Part shown: positions 15,777-26,532 of the stretch, piece after piece
Layout of the letters: the number at the start of each line of letters is the position of its first letter
Position numbering within the stretch: position 1 is the stretch's first letter
Program-made: the position numbers and the translations under genes
The notes under the pieces: generated by a model
Database searches by the model: none
What the model saw: only the letters and a program-made list of their open reading frames with translations
What the model was told of the DNA's origin: nothing
Assembly (NCBI GenBank): GCA_050186335.1
Contig: JBFWYO010000002.1
Location: 62,001-126,000, forward strand
Length of the DNA stretch: 64,000 nt
Reading direction: 5' to 3'
Origin: JBFWYO01 sp050186335
GTDB lineage: Bacteria > Pseudomonadota > Alphaproteobacteria > Bin65

Positions 15777-16738
15777 TGGACCAGGCCGGTCGCACGGACG
15801 CCGACCCCGCACCCGCCGCCCGTTCCACCGGGCGGCGGCAGGCGGCGTCGTCCGTGCCGCCGCGCGCATCCGCGCACGGCACGCGCGCAACGCAAGTCGG
15901 CGTCGGTCTCAAGGCGCTGCATTATCGCACCATTCTCGAGTCGCGGCCGACGCTCGGATTCTTCGAAATTCACGCCGAGAATTACATGGGCGCCGGCGGC
16001 CCACCGCATCGCTATCTGGAGGCGATTCGCGCCAACTACAAACTCTCGATCCACGGTGTCGGCTTGTCGCTCGGCGGCGCGGCGCCCTTGGATGTCGCGC
16101 ATTTGCGCCGACTGCGCGCGCTGATCGACCGCTACCAGCCGGATTGGTTTTCCGAGCATCTGGCGTGGTCGGTGCAGGACGGCGCCTACCTCAACGACCT
16201 GCTGCCGATTCCCTACACCGACGATGCGCTGGCGCATGTGTGCGACCGCATCGACCAGGTTCAGGCCGCGCTCGGCCGGCCCATGCTGCTGGAGAACCCG
16301 TCCACTTATGTATCTTATCGAGACAGCGCGATCGCCGAACCGGATTTCCTCGCCGCGATCGCCGCGCGCACCGGCTGCGGTCTGCTGCTCGACGTCAACA
16401 ACGTGGCCGTATCTGCCACCAATCACGGCTTCGATCCGTTCGCGTATCTCGACCGGTTTCCGGCCGCGCGGGTCGGCGAGATTCACTTGGCGGGCTACGC
16501 AAGCTCGCAGGACGCGCGCGGCAACCCGCTGTTGATCGATGCGCACGGATCGGCGGTCGCCGCCGACGTGTGGCGATTGTACCGCCATGCCGTCGCGCGC
16601 ACCGGGCCGGTTGCGACGTTGATCGAATGGGACAACGACGTGCCCGAATGGTCCGTGCTGTATGCCGAAGCGCAAATGGCCGCCGCCTGCGCGCGTATCT
16701 GCCCGCCGGAGGATCGCCATGTCGCACGCACTCGCTGA
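15776..16738 (+). CDS. bufB: multinuclear iron oxidase (MNIO, DUF692), bufferin maturase
   Basis: A 320-aa cytosolic TIM-barrel enzyme of the DUF692 family that uses a di/tri-iron site to oxidise precursor cysteines. Conserved metal-binding stretches are FFEIHAENYMG, SIHGVGLSLGG, FSEHLAWS, LLENPSTY, LDVNNVAVSATNHG, GEIHLAGY and LIEWDNDVP. Compared with the usual length of about 280 aa there is a Pro/Ala/Arg-rich extension of some 40 residues before VGVGLKALHYRTIL. The ATG at 15776 overlaps the bufA TAA (TAATG). An alternative shorter start is not obvious. It works with the recognition partner encoded next. Confidence 0.92.
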   Translation: MDQAGRTDADPAPAARSTGRRQAASSVPPRASAHGTRATQVGVGLKALHYRTILESRPTLGFFEIHAENYMGAGGPPHRYLEAIRANYKLSIHGVGLSLGGAAPLDVAHLRRLRALIDRYQPDWFSEHLAWSVQDGAYLNDLLPIPYTDDALAHVCDRIDQVQAALGRPMLLENPSTYVSYRDSAIAEPDFLAAIAARTGCGLLLDVNNVAVSATNHGFDPFAYLDRFPAARVGEIHLAGYASSQDARGNPLLIDAHGSAVAADVWRLYRHAVARTGPVATLIEWDNDVPEWSVLYAEAQMAAACARICPPEDRHVARTR

Positions 16739-17510
16739 AGTCCAGCGCGCATTTCGCACCGCACTGCTCGATCCGGCAGCACCGGTGCCGGATGGAATCG
16801 ACGGCCGCGACGGCCGGCCCGATGAGAAACGCTTCGCGGTGTACCGCAATAATGTGGCGGTCAGCCTGATCGAGGCGCTCAAGGCACGGTTTCCGGTCAC
16901 CTGTCGATTGGTCGGGGAAGCGTGTTTCGTCGCCCTGGCGCGCGACTTCGTCGCCGCCCACCCGCCCCGCTCGCCGTTGATCCACGATTACGGCGGCGAC
17001 TTCGCCGAGTTCATCGCCCCGCTGCCGCCGTCGGAGGACGTGCCGTACCTGGCCGACATCGCGCGTCTCGAAGATGCCTGGAACGTCGCGTACAACGCGG
17101 CCGAAGCCGAACCGCTCGCACTACGATCGCTGGCGGCAATTCCGGGCGACCGGTTGGCCGATATCCGGGTCAGCCTGCACCCGACGCTGCGCCTTGTCGT
17201 CTCGGCTTGGCCGGTGGCGTCGATCTGGCATGCGCACCAAGGCGACGGCGAGCCGACCCCGCCCGCGCGCTGGCACGGCGAAAACGTGCTCGTGGTTCGG
17301 CCCGACGCGGACGTGGCGCTGCGTTGCCTGCCGCCGGGGGCGGTGCCGTTCATCGAAGCGCTAAGCAGCGGCCGGGATCTCGGCGCGGCAGCGGCGGCGG
17401 CGCTCGCCGTGCAAGCCGATTTCGATCCGGGTGCCGCGCTCGTCGAACTGATCGAGAGCGGCGCCGTAACGGAGATCGAACTGCCCACTGAAATGGAGAA
17501 TCGCAGGTGA
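16719..17510 (+). CDS. bufC: bufferin maturation partner (DUF2063 / BufC family)
   Basis: A 263-aa protein of the DNA-binding-domain-like DUF2063 family, the standard partner of DUF692 enzymes. It recruits the precursor peptide to the maturase. The N-terminal half (about 1-95: LAEVQRAFRTALLDP, RFAVYRNNVAVSLIEALKARFP, LARDFVAAHPPRSPLIHDYG) is the conserved part. The C-terminal part carries beta-rich segments ending in a helical tail. The start at 16719 has GGAGG at 16708-16712 and lies 20 bp inside bufB, so the two are translationally coupled. Its stop overlaps the doxX start (GTGA). Confidence 0.9.
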   Translation: MSHALAEVQRAFRTALLDPAAPVPDGIDGRDGRPDEKRFAVYRNNVAVSLIEALKARFPVTCRLVGEACFVALARDFVAAHPPRSPLIHDYGGDFAEFIAPLPPSEDVPYLADIARLEDAWNVAYNAAEAEPLALRSLAAIPGDRLADIRVSLHPTLRLVVSAWPVASIWHAHQGDGEPTPPARWHGENVLVVRPDADVALRCLPPGAVPFIEALSSGRDLGAAAAAALAVQADFDPGAALVELIESGAVTEIELPTEMENRR

Positions 17511-18016
17511 ACCGGTCCATCCACGCCGAGCCGGCCTCGAGCGCCCGCATCACCCTCGCCCGCGGCATCGAACGCGGCGACCGGCTGCTCGCCCGGATAC
17601 CGAAGTCGCTGGTCCAGGTGGCGTTGCGCGTTGCCGTCGCCGTGCCGTTCTGGCGCTCCGGGCTGACCAAGTGGGACGGATTCCTGCAGCTCTCCGAGAA
17701 TGCCGTGCTGCTGTTCACGGAGGAGTTCAAGCTGCATCTGTTTGGTTACGAAATTCCCTACCCGTGGCCGAAACTGATGGCGTACCTGTCGGGCGGCTTC
17801 GAGATTTTGTTGCCGATCCTTTTGGTGCTCGGCTTGGCGACGCGCTTTGCGGCGCTCGGCATTTTCGCGATGACCGCGATCATTCAGATCACCATCCCCG
17901 ACGGCTGGGCGAACTTCCATCTGCCGTGGGCGGCGATGGCATTGGCGGTCATGGCGTATGGCGGCGGCGCGCTGTCGCTCGACCGGCTGATCGCGAAGCT
18001 GTACCGCGGCCGCTGA
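17507..18016 (+). CDS. DoxX family membrane protein of the buf operon
   Basis: A 169-aa protein with four predicted membrane helices and the DoxX signatures VAVPFWRSGLTKW, PYPWPKLMAYLSGGFEILLPILLVLGLATRFAALG and WANFHLPWAAMAL. DoxX proteins are small redox-linked inner-membrane proteins that recur as the last gene of bufferin operons; the biochemical role is not settled. It starts at GTG 17507, overlapping the bufC stop by 4 bp. It ends 6 bp before the convergent copA stop, with no obvious terminator between. Confidence 0.88.
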   Translation: MNRSIHAEPASSARITLARGIERGDRLLARIPKSLVQVALRVAVAVPFWRSGLTKWDGFLQLSENAVLLFTEEFKLHLFGYEIPYPWPKLMAYLSGGFEILLPILLVLGLATRFAALGIFAMTAIIQITIPDGWANFHLPWAAMALAVMAYGGGALSLDRLIAKLYRGR

Positions 18017-18022
18017 TTTCCG

Positions 18023-20464
<2,442 letters not shown>

Positions 20465-20576
20465 CGGCGGGCCTTTCGCACTAAGCTTGCACTGGGGCAA
20501 TATGGGCCGTTGCCGCGCTGCGAGCAATGCGCGCGCGACAAGACGGTTAATCCTGGCTCAAGATTGGTGCGGAAGT

Positions 20577-21056
20577 ATGGCGCGGCTCACTCACTTCGAC
20601 GACAAAGGCAAGGCTCGCATGGTCGATGTCTCGGCCAAGGCGGCAACCGAGCGCGTGGCAGTGGCGAGCGGTGCCGTGCTGATGCGGAAGGCGACGTTGC
20701 AGCTCATTCGGGCTGCCGGCGTCAAGAAAGGCGATGTGCTGTCGGTGGCGCAATTGGCCGGCATCATGGGCGCCAAGAAAACCCCGGACCTGATCCCGCT
20801 GTGCCATCCGATTCCGATCACCGGCGTCTCGGTGGCCTTGCGCTGCGACGCCAAGCGCAGCGCGGTCGACATTGTCGCCACGGTAAAAACCACCGGGCGC
20901 ACCGGCGTCGAGATGGAAGCGCTGACCGCCGTCGCCACCGCGGCGCTCACGGTGTACGACATGTGCAAATCCGTCGATCGCGGCATGACGCTCACCGACA
21001 TTCGGCTGGAATCCAAGGATGGCGGCAAGTCCGGCAGCTACAGGCGCGGCAAATGA
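20577..21056 (+). CDS. moaC: cyclic pyranopterin monophosphate synthase
   Basis: Second enzyme of molybdenum-cofactor synthesis. It turns the MoaA product 3',8-cH2GTP into cyclic pyranopterin monophosphate. It is 159 aa, standard length, with the family landmarks MVDVSAKAATER, IPLCHPIPITGV, KTTGRTGVEMEALTAV and TVYDMCKSVDRGM. The ATG at 20577 has GGAAG just upstream. The long upstream in-frame extension is rejected because homologues begin at LTHFDDKGKARMVDV. Its stop overlaps the moeA start by 4 bp. In related genomes trpC usually precedes it; here copA does, divergently. Confidence 0.96.
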   Translation: MARLTHFDDKGKARMVDVSAKAATERVAVASGAVLMRKATLQLIRAAGVKKGDVLSVAQLAGIMGAKKTPDLIPLCHPIPITGVSVALRCDAKRSAVDIVATVKTTGRTGVEMEALTAVATAALTVYDMCKSVDRGMTLTDIRLESKDGGKSGSYRRGK

Positions 21057-22279
21057 TTTCCGTCGCCGAAGCCCGCAAAAAAATCCTCGACGTCTTCGCG
21101 CCGCTGGCCGCCGAAGATGTCAGCCTGGCGGATGCCATGGGCCGCGTACTCGCCGTCGATGCGATCTCGCGCGTAACGCAGCCGCCGGCCGACGTCTCGG
21201 CCATGGACGGGTACGCCGTGCGCGCGGTCGACGTGGCCAAGGTTCCTGCGACCCTCAAGCTGATCGGTGCCGCCCCCGCCGGTCGCGCTTTCGCCGGCAA
21301 AGTCGGCGCCGGCCAGGCGGTGCGGATATTTACCGGCGGGCCGGTGCCGGACGACGCCGACGCGGTCGTCATCCAGGAAAACACCGACGCCAGCGGCGAT
21401 ACCGTGATCGTCAAGGAAGCCTCGGCGCAAGGCCGCCATATCCGCCCCGCCGGACAGGATTTTCGCGCCGGCGATACCGGCCTTCGCGCCGGCCGCAAGC
21501 TGACCGCCCGCGATATCGGGCTGGCGGCGGCGATGAACCTGCCGTGGCTGAGCGTGCGGCGCAGACCGCGCGTCGCGATACTGGCGACCGGCGACGAGGT
21601 TGTGCGGCCGGGCGATCCGCTGGGACCGGACCAGATCGTCAGCTCGAACACCTGGGCGCTCGCCGCGTTCGTTCGATCGCGCGGCGGCGAGGCGATCAAC
21701 CTGGGCATCGCCGCCGATACGCGCGATTCGGTGATCGCGTGCGCGCGCGGTGCGGCCGGCTGCGACCTGCTGGTGACCTCGGGCGGCGCCTCGGTCGGCG
21801 AGCACGATCTGGTGCAGTCCGCGCTGGGCGCGCTCGGACTCAAGGTCGAGTTCTGGAAAATCGCCATGCGGCCGGGCAAGCCGCTGATGTTCGGGCAATT
21901 GGGGCCGCAGGTCGGCGAAGCAATGTTTCTCGGCCTGCCCGGCAATCCGGTGTCGGCGCTGGTGTGCGCCTTGCTGTTTTTGGGCCCGGCGCTCGATCGC
22001 ATGCTCGGCCTGCCCGATGCCCCGGCGGCGACGCAGACCGCGCTGCTCGGTAACGACCTGCGCGCCAACGACGGGCGCGAGGATTATCTGCGCGCCACGC
22101 TCGTCCGCGAACCCGGCGGCGAGTCGATCGCAACGCCATTCGCCACGCAGGACAGTTCCATGCTCTCGCGCCTGGCCGCCGCCGATTGTTTGATCGTGCG
22201 CGCGGCGAATGCGCCCGCGGCGAAAAAGGGCGAGCGCGTCGCCATCATTCCGTTGGCGGTTGCCGGCAACGGACTATAG
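21053..22279 (+). CDS. moeA: molybdopterin molybdotransferase
   Basis: Inserts molybdate into adenylated molybdopterin, the last common step of Mo-cofactor synthesis. It is 408 aa. Domain order is the MoeA N-terminal region (ISVAEARKKILD; PPADVSAMDGYAVRA), the MoCF-binding domain (RPRVAILATGDEVVRPG; LLVTSGGASVGEHDLV) and the C-terminal beta domain. It starts with ATGA overlapping the moaC stop and ends 6 bp before the convergent gene at 22286. moaC-moeA-lexA is a standard alphaproteobacterial arrangement. Confidence 0.96.
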   Translation: MISVAEARKKILDVFAPLAAEDVSLADAMGRVLAVDAISRVTQPPADVSAMDGYAVRAVDVAKVPATLKLIGAAPAGRAFAGKVGAGQAVRIFTGGPVPDDADAVVIQENTDASGDTVIVKEASAQGRHIRPAGQDFRAGDTGLRAGRKLTARDIGLAAAMNLPWLSVRRRPRVAILATGDEVVRPGDPLGPDQIVSSNTWALAAFVRSRGGEAINLGIAADTRDSVIACARGAAGCDLLVTSGGASVGEHDLVQSALGALGLKVEFWKIAMRPGKPLMFGQLGPQVGEAMFLGLPGNPVSALVCALLFLGPALDRMLGLPDAPAATQTALLGNDLRANDGREDYLRATLVREPGGESIATPFATQDSSMLSRLAAADCLIVRAANAPAAKKGERVAIIPLAVAGNGL

Positions 22280-22285
22280 GCCACG

Positions 22286-22849
22286 CTACTGCCGCGGCTT
22301 GATCGGGCAGTTGGCTTCGCGCGAGACCAGATCGAACACGAACAGGAATTTCGCCATGCCGGTCAGCACCGCCGCCGTCATGCCGAGTTCGACGATCTGC
22401 CCGTCGTCGAAATGGCGCCGCAGCGTGGCGTAGATTTCCGGCGTGAGTTCGCCGGACATGTTCTGCATCGCCATCTGTTCGGCCAGCATCATGACGCCGC
22501 GCTCGCGGTCGTCGAAGCATTCGGCGTTTATGTCCCAGATCGAATCGATCTGTTCCTGCGTCACGCCCGAATCGCGCGCCGCCTTGGTGTTGTTGCGGTT
22601 GCAGTACGCGCAGCCGTGCAGCGTGGAGAGCTTGAGCCGCAGCAACTCCTTCATGCGCCGCTCGATGCGGCCACTGTGGAACACGGTCTTGTAGAAATCG
22701 TCGTAGTACCAGCGGAGCATCTCCGGCGCGTTCGCGGCGACCTGCAGGAAGGTCGCTTCCTCGCGCTCGCGTTCGGCAGTTTGCGCGGCTTCGCGCCAGC
22801 GCGGCGCCATGGCGTTCTTGTCGACCAGCGGCAGCAACGGATTCGGCAT
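22286..22849 (-). CDS. carboxymuconolactone decarboxylase / AhpD-like protein
   Basis: A 187-aa all-helical CMD-family protein. The CMD core is in the middle: RRMKELLRLKLSTLHGCAYCNRNNTKAARDSG. The CAYC pair is the redox dithiol seen in AhpD-type peroxidase partners, but the His that follows the pair in AhpD (CxxCxxxH) is Asn here, as in several uncharacterised CMD groups. The start at 22849 has AAGGA 8 bp upstream. It diverges from lexA, with the LexA box 134 bp upstream of its ATG, so SOS control is possible but not shown. Function beyond a thiol-redox or hydrolase-like CMD protein is unknown. Confidence 0.75.
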   Translation of the reverse strand: MPNPLLPLVDKNAMAPRWREAAQTAEREREEATFLQVAANAPEMLRWYYDDFYKTVFHSGRIERRMKELLRLKLSTLHGCAYCNRNNTKAARDSGVTQEQIDSIWDINAECFDDRERGVMMLAEQMAMQNMSGELTPEIYATLRRHFDDGQIVELGMTAAVLTGMAKFLFVFDLVSREANCPIKPRQ

Positions 22850-22968
22850 GCGGGATTTCCTTCGGACTGCGGACGTGAACCAGCACGCAAGATAAGCTGG
22901 GCGACGCGGCAAACGAACAAGCGCGTTTGCATTTCCGACCTGCCGCCCGCTTGCCGCCGGAAAACCGC

Positions 22969-23004
22969 TTGACCCCCCAAAAGAACTAAACTAGAACATA
23001 CAAT
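22969..23004 (+). promoter_or_regulatory. lexA promoter with SOS box
   Basis: Plus-strand GAAC-N7-GAAC at 22983-22997 is the alphaproteobacterial LexA operator GTTC-N7-GTTC read on the minus strand. It overlaps the spacer and -10 of a promoter made of TTGACC (22969-22974), 17 bp and TAGAAC (22992-22997). TACAAT at 22999-23004 is an alternative -10. Binding there would block polymerase, giving autorepression of lexA. Confidence 0.85.
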
Positions 23005-23089
23005 ATGGTTGCCCTTTTGTTCCAGATATAGGGGGTTAACCGGCCAATAATTGGGGCGGCCCAGAAACGCGGCCCTTTCGGAGGCTTAA

Positions 23090-23821
23090 ATGCTTACGCG
23101 CAAACAGCACGAATTGCTGGTTTTCATCAACGACCATCTCGGCAAATCGGGCGTCTCGCCGTCGTTCGACGAGATGAAGGACGCACTCAAGCTGAAATCC
23201 AAATCCGGCATCCATCGGCTGATCACCGGCCTCGAGGAACGCGGCTTCATCCGTCGGCTGGCGCACCGCGCGCGCGCGCTCGAAGTGGTGCGCATGCCGG
23301 AGACGGCGGCGTACGGTTCGCGCGCCGAAGCGCCGGCGGCCAATCGCAAGTTCCAGCCCAACGTCATCAAGGGCAGTTTCCGCAACAACCTGACCGGCAA
23401 GTCGGTCGCGCCCGTAACGTCCGCCGCCGCCAACAGCAACGTGGTCGAACTGCCGCTCTACGGCAGGATCGCCGCCGGTACGCCCATAGAAGCCCTGCGC
23501 GATACCTCCAACCATATCGACGTGCCGGCCAGCATGCTCGGCCGCGGCGACCATTACGCGCTCGAAGTCGACGGCGATTCGATGATCGAAGCCGGCATCA
23601 TGGACGGCGACACGGTGGTGATCGAACGCTGCGAGCGGGCCGAGAATGGCGCCATCGTGGTGGCGCTGATCGAGGACAACGAAGTCACGCTCAAGCGCCT
23701 GCGCCAGCGCGGCAACTCGATCGCGCTCGAACCCGCCAACAAGAAATACGAAACCCGCATTTTCGGGCCGGAGCAGGTCAAGATCCAGGGCAAGCTCGTC
23801 GGGCTGATGCGGAAGTTCTGA
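23090..23821 (+). CDS. lexA: LexA repressor, SOS response regulator
   Basis: Represses DNA-damage genes until RecA filaments trigger self-cleavage. It is 243 aa, of the longer alphaproteobacterial form. The winged helix is at residues 1-70 (MLTRKQHELLVFI; GVSPSFDEM; KSGIHRLITGLEERGFIRR). A linker of about 55 residues follows, then the S24 peptidase-like domain with the cleavage pair Ala129-Gly130 (RIAAGTPIEA), Ser164 (GDSMIEAG) and Lys202 (EVTLKRLR). Its operator is at 22983-22997 and its terminator at 23849-23882. The linker is longer than in E. coli LexA (202 aa). Confidence 0.97.
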   Translation: MLTRKQHELLVFINDHLGKSGVSPSFDEMKDALKLKSKSGIHRLITGLEERGFIRRLAHRARALEVVRMPETAAYGSRAEAPAANRKFQPNVIKGSFRNNLTGKSVAPVTSAAANSNVVELPLYGRIAAGTPIEALRDTSNHIDVPASMLGRGDHYALEVDGDSMIEAGIMDGDTVVIERCERAENGAIVVALIEDNEVTLKRLRQRGNSIALEPANKKYETRIFGPEQVKIQGKLVGLMRKF

Positions 23822-23848
23822 TTTCGTCACCGGATTTTCGTTCCAGCA

Positions 23849-23882
23849 AACGCGCGGCCTTCGGGTCGCGCGTTTTTGTTTT
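23849..23882 (+). terminator. rho-independent terminator of lexA
   Basis: An 11-bp stem (AACGCGCGGCC / GGTCGCGCGTT with one G-T pair) capped by a TTCG tetraloop and followed by TTTTGTTTTG, beginning 28 bp after the lexA stop. Confidence 0.9.
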
Positions 23883-23893
23883 GCAGTTTCAAA

Positions 23894-24000
23894 TTGTCAT
23901 CCCGGCCGAAGCGCAGCGAAGAGCCGGGATCCAGGGGTCGTTCGTCCGCCGCGATGGACCCCGGATCGGCGCGCCAAGCGGCGCTTGTCCGGGCCGACAA
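23894..24000. repeat. palindromic intergenic repeat element (REP-like)
   Basis: A 107-bp block with inverted ends TTGTC (23894) and GACAA (24000). It holds three nested hairpins: ATCCCGGC/GCCGGGAT (23899-23930), GATCC-GGGGTC against its imperfect complement (23928-23966), and GCGCC-AAGC-GGCGC (about 23971-23984). The opening GTCATCCCGG and the GCCGGGATCCAGG segment resemble dispersed palindromic repeats I know from other alphaproteobacterial genomes. No second copy was noticed in this window. Confidence 0.6.
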
Positions 24001-24261
24001 TATCGGCACGCGCCGCGCCGAGAAACGTAACATTTGTAACAAATACACTTTTACCCTTGATTGCGCGGACGCGAATATAATATGCACCGGCGCCGCGCGA
24101 TCCGATCCGCGCGGATCGCTCTTAGCATCGTCAATCATGTGCATAAACGCGGTCGGACTCGCGCCGAGATTTTTCAACCCTAAGGGTACCCCTACCCTAA
24201 TGGTGAAAAGCGTAACATCGGTAACATTCCTTAGGGTGGCGGCGCCCGTGGGCCGGCGCGC
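24001..24261. other. non-coding spacer with paired GTAACA repeats and an orphan -10
   Basis: Between two convergent gene ends and without a supportable ORF. It contains GTAACA-N3-GTAACA twice (24027-24041 and 24212-24226), a perfect TATAAT at 24076-24081, the 14-bp palindrome GATCCGCGCGGATC at 24104-24117, and CCCTAA/TTAGGG words at 24178, 24195 and 24231. These could belong to a small RNA gene or protein-binding sites. No -35 with correct spacing was found for the TATAAT. Confidence 0.4.
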
Positions 24262-26439
24262 TCACCGCCGTTCCGCGGTGCGGCGCCATGGCAGCGGCTT
24301 CTCCGGCTCCAGTTTCAGCACCCACGGCCGCTCGCCCCGACGGTCGCGCACGGTTTCGATGCGCAGCCGGTCGGCGTCGAACCACAACGCGTAGCTGCCG
24401 TTGCGCAGCAGGGCCGCGCGGTCGATCAGTTGCGCCGGGGTCAGGCATGTGGCGGGGGCCGCGATCGGCGTGAGAATGAGCGTCGCGCGCCGGCAATCTT
24501 CGTCGAACGCGGCGCGGTCGCGCACCATGGCCACGACATGCACGCCGTGGCGATAGATGCAGCCGTGCGGGTCGCAAGCCAGGCGCGGGTTGCTCATGTC
24601 GCCGTCGTCGGGCCAGAGCGGCCGATCGGTCTGCCCGTCGCGCTGCAGCCAGACATCGCTGCGGAACCGGTTCCCGCGCGGCTGCGACAACAGAAGGCTG
24701 CCGCGCTCGTCGCGCACCGCGATCAACTGCCCGTCGCCGGCGATCAGCATGTCGGGCTGGCGCACCAGCAGCATCGAGCCGAAGCCGAGGATCGCAACCG
24801 GCGCGCCGAGCCAGCGCCATTTCCGCCGCCAGATGACGAGCCATAAGCCGCCGAGCGAAGCCAGCGCCAGGCCGAAACTCGGCATCGCCGGCATCGTCTG
24901 CACGGCGCCCGGCCAGGCGGCAACCAGTTCCGCGCTCCACACGATGACATCGACGCCCCAGCCCATCGCGATCAGCGGATAGGTCTCGAGGCCGAGCGGC
25001 ATCAGCAGCATGGCGATCAGGCCCCACGGCATGACCCAGAACGACGAGATCGGCACCGCGATCATGTTGGCGGCCACGCCGTACAGCGCGTACCGGTTGA
25101 AATGAAAGATCGCATACGGCGCGGTCGCCAGACCGGCGATGAAACTGGTCGCCGCGATCAGCGCGAGCGTCATGGCGATCTGCCCGAGCCAACCGCGGCC
25201 TCCGCTCCATTCGCCGAGACGCGCACGCAGCGACTCATACATGGCGATCAGCGCGATCACCGCGGCGAACGACATCTGGAAACTCGGGCCGAGCATCGCT
25301 TCCGGCGACACCAGCATGACCGTCGCCGCCGCCCACGCCGCCAGGCGCATCGAGATCGCCACGCGGTCGAGCAGCACGCCAAGCACCACGATGGCGAGCA
25401 TCAGCACGGCGCGCTGCGTCGGCACCGACGAGCCGGAAATCACCATGTACAGGAACGCCACGAGCAGCGACGCGACGGCCGCCCATTTCTTGATCGGATA
25501 GCGCAGCGCGAGCGGCGGTATCAGCGCCAGAAGAATGCGCAGCGCTGCGAACACGAAACCGGCGACCAGTGCGATGTTCATGCCCGAAATGGCGAGCAGA
25601 TGCGCCAAGCCGGCGTCGCGGATCGCCGCCATGGTCGCCTCGGGAATCGCGCTGCGCTCGCCGGTGATCAACGCCGCGGCGATCGGACCGTTGACCGCGT
25701 CGAGCGGCGCCTTGATGCGTTCGCTCATGACGTGTCGCAACTTGGTCAGCGCGACCACGAAACCGGCGTGGAGCACCGGCGGATCCTCGATGACGCGCGG
25801 CGCGCTCAAGGTGAAGCCGGTTGCACCCAGCCGTGCGAAATACGAATAGAACTGGAAATCGAACGCGCCCGGCGCCGCGGGCGCCGACGGCGGCAGCAGG
25901 ATGGCGCGCACGGCGATGCGCTGGCCCGGGCGCAGCGTCGCCTCGGCGCGGACGCGGATGCGAATCCGCTCCGGTGTGCGTTCGGCCGACAGGCCGGGCA
26001 CGCTCAACCGGTCCAAGGTCAGCCGATAGCCTTTTTCGAGCGCGTCGAACTCAAGCACGCGGCCGTTGATTTCGACCGGGCCGACGCGCTCGGTCAGCAT
26101 CGGCGCCGCAATCAGCGCGGTGCGCCATTGCGTGGTGGCGAATCCCAGGCTCGCGGCACAGCATGCGGCGGCGACCGCCAGCCAGCCGAGACTTGCGCGC
26201 GACGCCAGTACAAATAGCAGCGACAGGATCAGAAACGACGCCCCGATCCAGGACGGCGGCTCGCTCGGCAAACTGAAATACGCGGCGATGCCGGCCCCCA
26301 TGGCAACCGGCAGCCACAATATCCACCGGCTGCGCTCGGCCGCCCAGGCCCGCGCCCACGCATCGGCGCGGAATCGCCAAGCGGGCGCGCGTGCCACGGC
26401 GCCGTCGTGCCGGTCCCGTCGGGCGGTCGAAGCGTCCAC
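24262..26439 (-). CDS. comEC: ComEC/Rec2-family membrane protein, DNA uptake channel
   Basis: A 725-aa polytopic membrane protein. Order: N-terminal helices (about 40-110), a soluble DUF4131 OB-fold domain (about 115-225), then the competence domain with GPIAAALITGERSAIP, HLLAISGMNIALVAGF and TQRAVLMLAIVVLG and about seven helices. The C-terminal soluble region (about 545-725) is only weakly related to the metallo-beta-lactamase domain and shows no HxHxDH motif, as in many alphaproteobacterial forms. Members carry single-stranded DNA across the inner membrane in transformation. The start is GTG 26439 with GGGGGA 5 bp upstream. It diverges from gltX. No other competence genes are in the window. 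Confidence 0.9.
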   Translation of the reverse strand: MDASTARRDRHDGAVARAPAWRFRADAWARAWAAERSRWILWLPVAMGAGIAAYFSLPSEPPSWIGASFLILSLLFVLASRASLGWLAVAAACCAASLGFATTQWRTALIAAPMLTERVGPVEINGRVLEFDALEKGYRLTLDRLSVPGLSAERTPERIRIRVRAEATLRPGQRIAVRAILLPPSAPAAPGAFDFQFYSYFARLGATGFTLSAPRVIEDPPVLHAGFVVALTKLRHVMSERIKAPLDAVNGPIAAALITGERSAIPEATMAAIRDAGLAHLLAISGMNIALVAGFVFAALRILLALIPPLALRYPIKKWAAVASLLVAFLYMVISGSSVPTQRAVLMLAIVVLGVLLDRVAISMRLAAWAAATVMLVSPEAMLGPSFQMSFAAVIALIAMYESLRARLGEWSGGRGWLGQIAMTLALIAATSFIAGLATAPYAIFHFNRYALYGVAANMIAVPISSFWVMPWGLIAMLLMPLGLETYPLIAMGWGVDVIVWSAELVAAWPGAVQTMPAMPSFGLALASLGGLWLVIWRRKWRWLGAPVAILGFGSMLLVRQPDMLIAGDGQLIAVRDERGSLLLSQPRGNRFRSDVWLQRDGQTDRPLWPDDGDMSNPRLACDPHGCIYRHGVHVVAMVRDRAAFDEDCRRATLILTPIAAPATCLTPAQLIDRAALLRNGSYALWFDADRLRIETVRDRRGERPWVLKLEPEKPLPWRRTAERR

Positions 26440-26532
26440 GCCAGTCCCCCAAGCCGGGTGCGCCGGGCGATTCGGTATGCTAGAACCCGCCCGCCTCCGT
26501 TCCGGCCCTCTTTTTCATACGATTCGAGCGTC

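Noticed and set aside
20465..20576. CueR-type operator between copA and moaC
   Set aside because: No convincing dyad with the ACCTTCC-type arms was found; only a short TTGC...GCAA repeat, too weak to call.
24027..24226. GTAACA motifs as further SigF-type promoters
   Set aside because: No CGAA occurs 16 bp downstream of any of the four copies, unlike the two real promoter matches at 15319-15345 and 15401-15427.
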